From Eudorina sp. 2006-703-Eu-15 (Eukaryota; Chlorophyta; Chlorophyceae; Chlamydomonadales; Volvocaceae): a stretch of DNA of 64,000 nucleotides. The DNA is taken from contig BDSI01000201.1 of assembly GCA_003117195.1 (NCBI GenBank), positions 57,575 through 121,574 on the forward strand, read 5' to 3'. How positions within the stretch are numbered: position 1 is the stretch's first letter; every line of letters starts with the position of its first letter. A program made the position numbers and the translations under genes. The notes below the pieces were generated by a model that did not search any database, was not told where the DNA came from, and was given only the letters and a program-made list of their open reading frames with translations. Positions 33,501 to 42,516 of this stretch are shown piece after piece.

Positions 33501-36500
33501 TCCTGACAAGCCGTGCCTCGCCTCCCCATCCATCCTCGCACCCTTTAGTCGCACCCTCCCCCGCTTTACTTTTTTTGTAACCCCCCTTCTACTCCCGCGC
33601 GCAATTCATTGTTCCTTTGCGACCTTCATCCCCCCGGCCCCTGCCCTCCCTGCCCCCTCCCCCTCCATCCCCCAGGCTGCTGCTCCTCAAGCCCGGCGGC
33701 CGCACCATCTTCTTCGGCCCCCTGGGGGAGCGGCAGTGCGACCTGGTGGCCTACCTGAGCTCCATCCCTGGAGTGGGCGGGTGAGGGGGGCGGCGGGGCG
33801 AGGGCGAGGGGGAGGGGAGGGTGAGGGAGGGAGGGGGGGAGGAAGGGAGGGAAATATAGGGAGGCAGGCCGAGGGGTGGAAGTGTAGGAAGCTCGGAACG
33901 AATATGTGGGCGGGGGGTGTGCAGTTGAGGCGTACCCTCCTCCCCGAGGCCATCAGAAAGGGGCGTTGTACGGCTGCGCGCCTGCGTGGGCGATCCCACC
34001 CCCCACCCCCGCGTGTGGGTTTGGAGACGTTGTGCTCACCCCCCGTCCCCCTGTCCCTTTGCGACTCCGGTGCTGGCCGGACCCGGCAGCGTGGGCCCAA
34101 GCCGAATCCACGCTGATGTGGGCTGATGCCGTACCCTCCTGTCGTACCGCCCCAGGTACCTGCCCCACATGAACCCTGCCGAGTGGATGCTGGAGGTGAC
34201 CTCCCCCGGAGCGGAGGAGCAGCTGGCGGTGGACTTCGCGGAGGTCTGGTCGGCCAGCGAGGGGGCCAAGGCGGCGGAACGACTCATCGAACAGTACTGC
34301 GGAGGCCACGCGGCGGCGTCGCCGAAGGCGACGAAGCGGTCCGGCGGCGGCGGCTCCGCCGCCGGCGATGCCGACGTCGAGAGCGGCGGCGGCGGCGGCG
34401 GCGGCCGCCAGCTGCCGGCGCATAAGGCGCTGACCGCGACCCACGGGTCGGAGGGCAGCGGGGAGGACGACGGCGCCGACGGGGACGACTCGGAGGGCGA
34501 CGACTCCAGGGCGGGTCGGCGGTACGCACAGCCGACGTGGATGCAGCTGCGGCTGGTGCTGGGCCGCGCGCTGGTGTCCCACATGCGCAACTCGGCGTAC
34601 AACGGGATGCGGTTCGGGATCGCCTTCGCGCTGGCCTGGATCCTGGGCTCGCTGTACTGGGGCCGAGGGAAGGACCGGTGAGAGAGAGGGGGGCCGGACC
34701 CAGGTGTGTGTGGGGGGGGGGGGGGAGGGAGGAGAGGGGCGTGTGTGTTGAACAAGAAGGGGCATGTGTGTGTGTGTATGCGTGTGGGGGACAAGTCCGC
34801 ACGTGTATGCGGGTGGGGGGGAGAGATTGAGCGGGTGGGAAGCGAGACAGCGTGACAGTTCTTTGGCCCCTCAAGCCCACGCCCCATCAAAAGTTCCCCC
34901 GGACGGGACGGAATGCGTCTCTGACGCTCTGAAACCAGCCAGCCATCAAGGGATACGCCCTCTCCTCCCCCTCGTGCCATCCTCATCTCCCGGGAAACCC
35001 CCCTTTTGCTCTCCCCCCTTCCCCGCGCCCCTCTTCCCTTTCTACCCCCCCCCCTTAGTGCTTCCCTGGTGGGCCTTATGGACATCATGGGCGTCATCTT
35101 CAGCGCCGCCCTCTTCCTGCCCATGACCAACCTCATGATGGTGGGGGCCGGGGGGGAGGGGGCGGGGGCGGGGAGGGGGCGGGGGAGGGGGATGGGAAGG
35201 GGACAGAGAGCTAGCTGCTCAGAGCTTCACCGGCAGTGTTTTTGTTGGACGGGTAGGGAAGGGGGAGGGCCTCCCACCTTTATCCGCCGCCGCAACTCAC
35301 CCACACCAATTCGTTTCTCACACAAAATCACATTCCCTCCACACCCCCCCCCCTTGCCCCCCGGCGCCCCCCCCCCTTCCCGCCCCCGCCCCGCCCCCCG
35401 CAGATCATGCCCCAGGTGATGTCGGAGCGCGCCGTGTTCTACCGCGAGAAGGCCTCGGGCATGTACCGCCCGCGGTCTTCGCGGCGGTGCAGGGGCTAGC
35501 GGAGATGCCCTTCGTATTCGTGGAGGCGGTGCTGGTGAGGGGGGGGCGGGGGGGTTGAGAAGGGGGGGAGGGGGGGAGGGGGCGTGGAGGTGGTGGAGGA
35601 GAGGCAGGGCAGGGGGGAGGGCTTCGTGTCAGGGTTTGGGGGTTTGGTTGGGCACGGCTGGGTGGGGGAAGGATGCAGTGCGCCTGAATTGATGATTTCG
35701 TTTCGCTTCCCCCCCCCCCCCCGAGGGAGGAGATGCCGTCCTCGCCACTCCTGGGACCGATCGAAGTGTCGGCCGCCGCCGTCGCCCCGTCCGCGTCCGC
35801 CTTGTGTGGTCGTGTGCCGCTGCTCCCCATCGCCCACCAACTCAACCCCCCAACCCCCCAACCCCAGCGGCGCGGTATAAACGTGTCTATCAATTTCCTA
35901 TACCCCCAACCCCCGTGCGCCTGGGCCTGTCTTTTCAATTTAACCCCCAACCCCCTCCCCCCTCCCACCCCCACCCCCGCAGTACGTGGTGATCATGTAC
36001 TGCACCGTCCAGTTTGAGTTCACGGCGGCCAAGATGCTCTGGTTCTGGTGGGTGGTGGTGATGGTGGTGGAGGGGGCCAGGTGGAAGGGGCGCGGCAGGT
36101 GGAGGGGGCCAGTTGGGTGGAGGGCAGGGCGGACCCCGCTGCCGCGTGTGCCCAATGTTCCCTCCGCCGATTTCCCGCCGGGCCACTTCGCAACTGGTGG
36201 CGGCAGGGCGCGGCACCATGCAGAGCCTGGGGCCGCGTGCCAGGGCCTGGGCGCGTGCCAGGCCTGGGCGCGTGCCAGGGCCTGGGGCCGCGTGCCAGGG
36301 CCTGGGACCGAACCCTCCCTGCCTGGTGAACACAACCCCGCTGTAACCACCCGTACCCGTACATGCCTAACGCTGTCATACTGCCGTGTGTTCAGGCTGT
36401 ACATCTGGCTGGGGCTGATCATCTGCACCTTCATGGGCATGGGCTTCATGAACTTGGCGCCCAACATGCCGGCCGCCATCGCCAGCTGCTCCGGACTGGT

Positions 36501-37716
36501 GCTGCTGTGGAACATCTTCTGCGGCTTCCTCATCTACCGCAAGGTGGGTGGGTGGGGGAGATGGGTGCGGGGGTGGGTGGGGTGGGTGGCTGGATGGGTA
36601 AGCTCCAGGGGAGGCAGGGGAAGGGCCCCGGGGTGGGCCGGGTCAGTCACTGCCCACCCACCCCCGCACTGCGCCCGTGTTCGACACGGCGACCGCCAGC
36701 AGCGGCCGCCACTGGTCCAACCCCCGCCCGCGGGCACCTGACCTGTCGCCCGGGGGCACCTGACTTGACCTGCGGAAGAAGAGGTGCTTCTCTACCTCTG
36801 GCTTGCACCGCCCTCCCCCCTGCTGCACCCCCGCCTTGTCACACACCGTCACACACCCAACCCGGGTGTGCCCGGGTTCGTTCTTTGGGTTTATTTCTTT
36901 TTTTCAATTTGACCCCACCCGCACCGCCGTGTCCTGGAAGCAATCCCTCCCCTCCGGCGGGGGGATCTGCCTTCGGCGGGCGCCCCCCTTCCCCTCCTCC
37001 TCCCGCCTGCGTTATAATCCTCCTCCTCCGCCCTGCCCCCGCCCCCCTCCCCCCTCCCCCCTCAGGACCTGAAGCCCTACTACTGGTGGGCTTACTACGG
37101 CAACCCCATCACCTACATGATCTACGGCTGCGTCACCACCCAGCTGGGAGACGTGTGGGACGAGCAGGTCGAGCTGGCGCCTGACGTACAAGTGTCCGTC
37201 GCCCGGTTCATACAGGACAACTTCAGTTACGAGTGAGTGGAAGGGGGCGGGAAGCTGGGGGGCGGGCAGAGGGGGAGGGAGGGAGGGAGGGAGGGAGGGC
37301 GGTGTTGGTCTGGGGGGGAGAGGGAGGTAAGCACTCAGGGTAGAATTCGGGAGGGCTGCCCCCCCCCTTACACACACACCCACGGCTCACCGCGTCTTCA
37401 GCCTCCCGAAAGCCAGGAGGGGAGGGGCCACGAGCCGCTCGGTACAGACCCCCTGGCCCCCGGTTGTCCATCCTCCCCTCCCCCCTCCCAACAGTCCACT
37501 CCCATCACCGTATTGCCTATCGCCCAACCCACACCCACCACATGCCCGACCGACCGACCGACCGACCGACCGACCGACCGCTCCCCCGCTCCCCTTCCTC
37601 AAACCCCCAGCTACGACATGCGCGGCTGGATCGTCCTCATCCTGCTGGGCTTCGCGGCCCTGTTCCGGGCCGCATCCTACTTCGGCCTCACGCGCCTCAA
37701 CTTCCAGAGCCGCTGA
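21823..37716 (+). CDS. Full-size PDR-type ABCG transporter, 28 exons, one frameshift
   Basis: Exons: 21823-22025, 22291-22363, 22663-23281, 23928-24046, 24282-24384, 25258-25295, 25467-25547, 25818-25997, 26230-26361, 26892-27206, 27584-27777, 28169-28268, 28587-28647, 29178-29320, 29684-29807, 30407-31378, 31640-31703, 32122-32293, 32825-33074, 33345-33465, 33676-33780, 34156-34677, 35059-35140, 35404-35534, 35983-36047, 36396-36543, 37066-37232, 37611-37716. They total 5390 nt, one short of 1797 codons. Order is NBD1-TMD1-NBD2-TMD2, as in plasma-membrane drug/lipid exporters. NBD1 has [16 protein letters not shown] (Arg173 for the Walker A Lys), ISGGQKRR near 362 and Walker [16 protein letters not shown]2 has [16 protein letters not shown] (Lys1183), a weak LSVEARKR signature and [10 protein letters not shown]. 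Exon 16 adds a roughly 320-residue Asn/Gly/Ala-rich linker, and exon 22 a Gly/Asp-rich insert. Introns hold large simple repeats. Exon 24 is frameshifted near 35471, so the protein is interrupted as written. The substrate cannot be inferred. Confidence 0.9.
22885..22914 (+). other. NBD1 Walker A with Arg instead of Lys
   Basis: The codons read [10 protein letters not shown]. The normal Lys is CGC (Arg173). Lys to CGC needs more than one base change, so a simple read error is unlikely. Fungal Pdr5-type transporters also lack the Lys in NBD1 (Cys in that family), whereas most plant PDRs keep it. Confidence 0.85.
23714..23748. repeat. (GGT)n microsatellite
   Basis: GGT run in ABC intron 3, upstream of exon 4. 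Confidence 0.95.
24405..24892. repeat. (GGGA)n tract with a 57-base poly-G run in ABC intron 5
   Basis: About 490 bases of almost pure purine (GGGA units with GGA and G-run variants) begin some 20 nt after the 5' splice site at 24384. They include an uninterrupted G run at 24481-24537. Translations of this tract (Gly/Arg/Glu or Pro/Ser/Leu repeats) are artefacts. Confidence 0.95.
28048..28090. repeat. (TCC)n microsatellite
   Basis: Pure TCC run in the ABC intron between exons 11 and 12. Confidence 0.95.
28779..28870. repeat. (GATGGTC)n heptanucleotide repeat flanked by (GATGTC)n
   Basis: Eight or so perfect GATGGTC units flanked by GATGTC units, within the ABC intron between exons 13 and 14. 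Confidence 0.95.
29122..29147 (+). repeat. Dispersed intron element, copy 2
   Basis: GATATGTCTACCAATTTCC followed by TATACCCCCC, ending 30 nt before the 3' splice site at 29177. It has the same core as copy 1 and is sense with respect to the ABC gene. Confidence 0.8.
29623..29650 (+). repeat. Dispersed intron element, copy 3
   Basis: GATATGTCTACCAATTTCC followed by TACACCCC, ending 33 nt before the 3' splice site at 29683. Homology to copy 4 extends upstream into GCAGCGCAG-like sequence, so the repeated unit is longer than the core. Confidence 0.8.
30197..30224 (+). repeat. Dispersed intron element, copy 4
   Basis: AGTGTCGACCAATTTCC followed by TATATCCCC, preceded by GCAGCAGCGCAGTTTGA. It lies in the same intron as copy 5, 182 nt before the 3' splice site at 30406. 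Confidence 0.75.
30335..30362 (+). repeat. Dispersed intron element, copy 5 (diverged)
   Basis: TTTTTCCAATTCCTATACAA followed by a C-run, ending 44 nt before the 3' splice site at 30406. Confidence 0.55.
31925..32118. repeat. Long CCCTCC-type pyrimidine tract in ABC intron 17
   Basis: Nearly 190 bases of C/T-only sequence run up to the 3' splice site of exon 18 (which starts at 32122). It acts as an oversized polypyrimidine tract. Confidence 0.85.
35470..35472 (+). other. Frameshift in ABC exon 24
   Basis: The frame reads ASGMYRP and then goes out of phase to a TAG at 35497-35499. Moving by one base restores [20 protein letters not shown] and joins exon 25 in phase. The summed exon length is also exactly one base short of a multiple of three. 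One C or G is probably missing in the GC run. It could be an assembly error or a real disabling allele. Confidence 0.85.
35880..35907 (+). repeat. Dispersed intron element, copy 6
   Basis: CGTGTCTATCAATTTCC followed by TATACCCCC, preceded by GCGGCGCGGTATAAA, which aligns with the upstream part of copy 4. It ends 75 nt before the 3' splice site at 35982. Confidence 0.75.
36224..36306. repeat. GCCAGGGCCTGGGxxCGCGT minisatellite
   Basis: Four to five imperfect copies of a unit of about 18-20 bp built on GTGCCAGGGCCTGGG, in the ABC intron between exons 25 and 26. The unit contains an internal palindrome (CCAGGGCCTGG). Confidence 0.85.
37546..37580. repeat. (CCGA)n microsatellite
   Basis: Tetranucleotide run in the last ABC intron. 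Confidence 0.95.
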
Positions 37717-38034
37717 GGGAGGGGTCCCCCCGCTGGACCCACCATCAGCCGGGGATCCAATGTCCCCCTCCCGTCCGGGGCCCCCGGACAGGGGGTACCC
37801 AGTGGATTTCCCGCGGGGGTCCGTCTCCTCCATCCGGGGGGAGGGAGGAGGGTCGTACAACGGAGGCGGAGGAGGAGGCGGAGCGGGCGCGTGTCCTTGG
37901 GCGGGGTTGGCGCGTGATGTGGGGCACGGCGGACAGCGCCCTAGGCCCTGGAGGGTGGCAGCCTCTGTGTGTTTTCATGAAATGGAGCTGGGGATGTGGG
38001 TTATGGGGAACCTGCGCGGCGATGTGCTTATGTG

Positions 38035-38039
38035 TGTAA
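38035..38039 (+). terminator. TGTAA poly(A) signal, ABC transporter gene
   Basis: TGTAA lies 319 nt after the TGA at 37716, a normal 3' UTR length for these algae. Confidence 0.6.
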
Positions 38040-38079
38040 AAGAAAACTGTAGATATGTTGGTGTGCGGTGCGTGTGTTG

Positions 38080-38129
38080 GCATTAGGGTTACTCGCAGTA
38101 CTATTGCATTAGGGTTACTCGCAGTACTA
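38080..38129. repeat. Tandem duplication of a 24-mer
   Basis: GCATTAGGGTTACTCGCAGT plus ACTA occurs twice with a 26-bp period, immediately after the ABC poly(A) signal. Confidence 0.9.
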
Positions 38130-38876
38130 AGTGCGATGAGGGACTGGTCCGAGGCAGGGTGGTGGCGCTGCAGCAGGCCGCACCCAAGGGACACTCCCCT
38201 TCCTTTGGGGGATGGCAGCAGGGGGGCGGATGGGTGCGGGCGGGGGGATGGGCACCACCTTGTTTCCACAGCTGCCGCCCACCGCATCAGATGGAGCCCT
38301 GGGTGCCCAGGGTGGGTAGGGCTCTAGGGTACTGAGATTCACAACAAAAAGTGAACGAATGAGTGAACGCCTGTGAACGCAACGCATGCACGGCTTTTGC
38401 GACGAGACACGAGAGGCGTTGGGTTGCGGCCGTCCGACCCCGCGTCGCCCAACGCAGCAGATGGTGGGAGCGGAATGGGAGCTGGAGTCCGGGTTGTGGG
38501 ACACCTGGGGGGGTGGGGGGTTGGGGGGTTGGCGCGGGCGACTGTCGGTCCGCCCCATACCTCGGGGGACGCTGACTGACTGACTGACTGATGGGGAGAT
38601 GCGCACGAGTCGGGGCGGGTGAGCAGCTACAATGGCTCTGACGCGGCTGAGGCAGCTTTGAACGTCGGGATGGACACCACTGCAACCTGGCATGCGCGCA
38701 GCGAAACCAGCGAAACCGCGCGGCGGTGTGAATAGTGAATGACACGCGACGGCGGGGGGGCCATGGTCTTGTTGTGGGAGCGTTATTCGCATTCGCAGTC
38801 GGACAGGACTAGGTACATAGGATGGGGTAGGGCCGGACAGGTCAGGACGAGAATGTGCCGGTTAGGGCTGCGGTAC

Positions 38877-38943
38877 GCTGTGCTGTGCTGTGCTGTGCTG
38901 TGCTGTGCTGTGCTGTGCTGTGCTGTGCTGTGCTGTGCTGTGC
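38877..38943. repeat. (TGTGC)n pentanucleotide repeat
   Basis: About 13 perfect GCTGT units, the longest pentanucleotide array in the window. Confidence 0.95.
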
Positions 38944-41900
38944 CGCGGAAGCATTGCGTTGCGGGGTGGGACTGGGATTGCAAGCCGCGCACTCGCGCAG
39001 CCTCACTGTGGTGTGGTGTGGTGTGTCGACCAATATCAACATCATAATGATCAACATTCCAACAACTGCCTCGCAAACACCTCAGTACGCATTCGAAAGG
39101 ATGACCGTTGCCTATTCTTTCAGTGTCGGCAGCCGGGCTGTGGAGCAGTGCGGCCGATGGGGTAGATAGATTCCCGGTTGCGTAGTAGGCTGCCGTGGGT
39201 CGCCTGTCTCCGTGTGGCAGCGCCGAAGGGGGGGGGGGGGTAAAAGATGAACAGCCCAGGCACACCCAGCCTGGCGACAGATAACTCCGGAGGCGGGGTT
39301 GTTCCAGGCGCGGTGGAGGACTCCGCCGCGCGGTGCTGTTGTGACCTTGTCTCTCGGCCTCGCGAGATTTTTCCTTCCAAGCATCAAGACGAGGCCTCAG
39401 GCCAACCCCCCCCTTGTTCATAACCTCCCTGTGAGCCCCAAAGTGGTCGGTGGGGAGTTGAGGGGGTGGGCGCCCCCCATTCGATGTGTATGGTGGTTGG
39501 TCAGAAACCATCGCTACCACCGTACCATCGCTTGCTTGTAGACGAGGTTCGCTGGAATAGACGAGTTATCGTGGATCGAGGCGGATGGATGCTACTGGGC
39601 GCTGGCTGGTGAGCGTGGAACGCTCGCAGATGTCGCAGGAGTTGAATGGGGTGAAGGATATCAAGTGGTACAACCCTCCTCAATTGAGGAGTGCTTGGGT
39701 GGTCCTCCCCGATGGGCAAGCTAAGGGTAGCTGCCCCGGTCAGCGTCAGACCCGGCTGCGAGATGCGTAACGACACACAGAGAGGGCGGCATATGCCATC
39801 CGAAGGGTGTCGCGAAGCCATCTTGATCTCTGAACCTCTCAGAGCCCGGGAAGTTACCCACGCACAGCGCACAGCGCACAGCGCACGGCGCACGGACAGG
39901 GGCAATATGAGCCGGTCGCTGCACTCCCTTCCCGGAGCAATTTTAAGCTTAGCGTGGAGTAGTGGAGCAGTGAGGAAAAGCGAGGGAGCGAGCTGTATGC
40001 AGAATGAGTACGACGCTCGCCAAGTGTGTAGGACGAGCTGTGGACGTCGCGAAAGGACGTAGGGCAGCCCGCCTTGCTTGTTGCTGTGCTGTGTTACGGG
40101 CTGCACTGCAGCTCCAAAGGGAGGGTGGCCCTCCGTGCCCTTAGTCGTATTCTACCTCTTGCCCAGTGCTGTTAGTGCTGTTGCCGCTGTTTGCAAGTTG
40201 GCAGCCAGAGTACATGTAGTAGGCACACTACACAGGATGCTGCTAAGCTGCTGCATGATATCATTCTTGTATACGGTTCGGTTTTAGCAGGTCCATATGT
40301 TATGGTGTTATGCCGAAAGGCTTCTTTGGGTGCGTCTGTCGGTGTCTTTTCTTTTGTTCCGCGTACAGGTGAAAGCCCCGCAATGCACGCCAAATTCTGC
40401 AGCCTGTTTCCACGATGTGGAATAACTTTGAAACGGCTACTTGACATTCTCCATCCATAAATTAAAAGTGTACCCCTGTGCCCAGCACATCGCTCAATTG
40501 ACGAGCAGTCCGTGTTTCTTGTGGAGGGTCTTTTCCAGCGACAACCTAGCGGCAAGGAATTCCTTCTGTTATTGCAAGGTTATATATGTTCAAGCTTGGG
40601 CATTTCAGGATGCTTTTTCGCGTCGGGCTCAACTGCTCGGTGACGAGCAGCCTGCCACAACCGCGCATCGCCGCGCTTTGTTGCCGATTAAAACAAGTAT
40701 GAAGTGACCTTTATAAAACTTCGTATCAATTGGGCCTTTTGTCGCCTGGTTTGGGGGCGGGCGTGTCGTTGCCCATGTTAAATCCGTGTCAACTCGTCGC
40801 CGACCGCGCGGACCTCAAAGTTTCTTGTACATCCTGGTGAGGCCTAATGCACGGCACGTGTTGAAAACGAATTGGCAGCCGTCCGCGCTGCCAAAAGAGT
40901 TTGGTTCCATGTCGCCGCTTTTACCAAATTTATGGAGCGCTCGGCGCGGAACTTGGGGGGATCCGCCGGCGCGTCGATTGGCTGCCAATGGTGGAAACCG
41001 CTCCTGAAAGCGCGCGAAAAATTTGTTACGCACGCACGGACGGACAATTTCGTTATGGAACCCCTCCGCAACCTTCGATTGCTCCGGGAATCCTAGGGGG
41101 CGGGGCCCCCCGAACGCGCTTCGCGCTGGGGCCCGTCCCAAAAATACGTGTGTATGCGGTTGTGCTATCGTCGCAATCTACAAGCAAGCGCACTTCTCCC
41201 ATTCACAATTTAGGTATTGCGTGGCGAAGCCCACCGCTCTCGGTTTCTCAGTCCAAAACAGCTAGCAGAAGTACAGCTGGTGGTACAATACGTAGGGTAT
41301 ACAATATACACACACACACACACACAGCTTCGGCCACAGCTTCGGCAAATCTCGCGCTCGGCTTTAGTCGTCGTCGTCCCTGACAAGAACCAAAGCACCA
41401 ATCAACAATGGCCACCACACTCGGAAGATATTGTGCAACTGCGTGCGTACTATGTTGGTGTTTCAGGCCTCTCCTCCGCCGCTTCCCCAAGTGAACTGAC
41501 TAAGAAAGTACACGGACGCAAGGGTAGGCGTCTCGCTAAACACAAACGCAAACCAACGCCGGGGACCGCGCCCGGTGCGTTAAAATCCCCGCGTCCAGAC
41601 AAGTAAATCGTACAACCTAGTCGTACACCCCCCGTATTCGTCCCCCTAACCTGGCAGCCATAAACATACAAAGGGAGGCCGAAATGAATTAATGATACAA
41701 AGACGGCCCGGTATATTTCTTTCCCTCTCAATATCTCCAAAGCTTGCCCGCCACAGCCTGCCATGGCAAGACAGGCGCGAGGCCCCCACACGTGCTTGCG
41801 CTCCTCCCGATAAAACTGAGACCAACCGCCAGCACTACTTCAGCGCCCGACGGGGGCGGGGGACGCATCGCGCGACACCATCAGGTGCGGACGCGACCGG

Positions 41901-42516
41901 GCACGTGTGCAGCAGGAGAAGGGCGCTGATGAATGCTCTGGGCAGGCAGCAGCTTGCGTTTGTCGTATCCCAAGTCGTACAGGTGTGCGGTACCGCCAGT
42001 ACGCAGGATGCGCCTCCCATGGGGCCCTCGCACGGCCGCGTGGTGGCTCGTCCGCGGGGGCATGTAAGTGCTGGTTGCGCTGTGTATGGGTACAGGTAAG
42101 GGGCGCCGAACAGATTGCCGACCTTGCCACTCTCTCTCTTTTCCTCTCTCTCCCTCTCTGTTTTCTCTCTCGCGCGGTTCCGTGTGTGGGGCGTCAATGC
42201 CCGCGTGGGGCCGGACCCGAGTCATCCCTTAGCCGCCCGGCTTGGTCGCCGTGGCCACGCCGCTCTTGAAGACAGGCGGGCGGGCGGGTGGGTGCTCGAG
42301 GTCGGCCTCCTGGCCCGCATGCCCCCGCCCCCTGCCGTCCTGAGCCGCCGGCCCCGGCAGACCGCGGGGGTGTATTCCGCATCCGACGACAGCAGCATAT
42401 GAGTCAGTCCTGTGGCCTCGCTCCAGCGTCAAGGCCGCGTTGCTCGGCGCCTGGCGATGTAGGTACCGTATCGGGCATCGGGCCGCCTGGCAGGGGCATG
42501 GGCAGGTCGGCGCTTC

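Larger units (their letters stand above)
37717..42516. other. ABC 3' UTR and 4.5 kb without a recognised gene
   Basis: The first 320 nt are the ABC 3' UTR, ending near TGTAA at 38035-38039. Beyond it I find no gene. The interval holds a duplicated 24-mer (38080-38129), a TGTGC array (38877-38943), a short GCACAGC array near 39865 and AT-richer sequence at 40150-41700. An open stretch at 40872-41096 (74 codons from ATG) is mentioned only because its composition is protein-like. It matches nothing I know, and the opposite strand is open too. The right end should hold the amine oxidase 3' UTR, but no minus-strand TGTAA is visible close to its stop. Confidence 0.5.
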
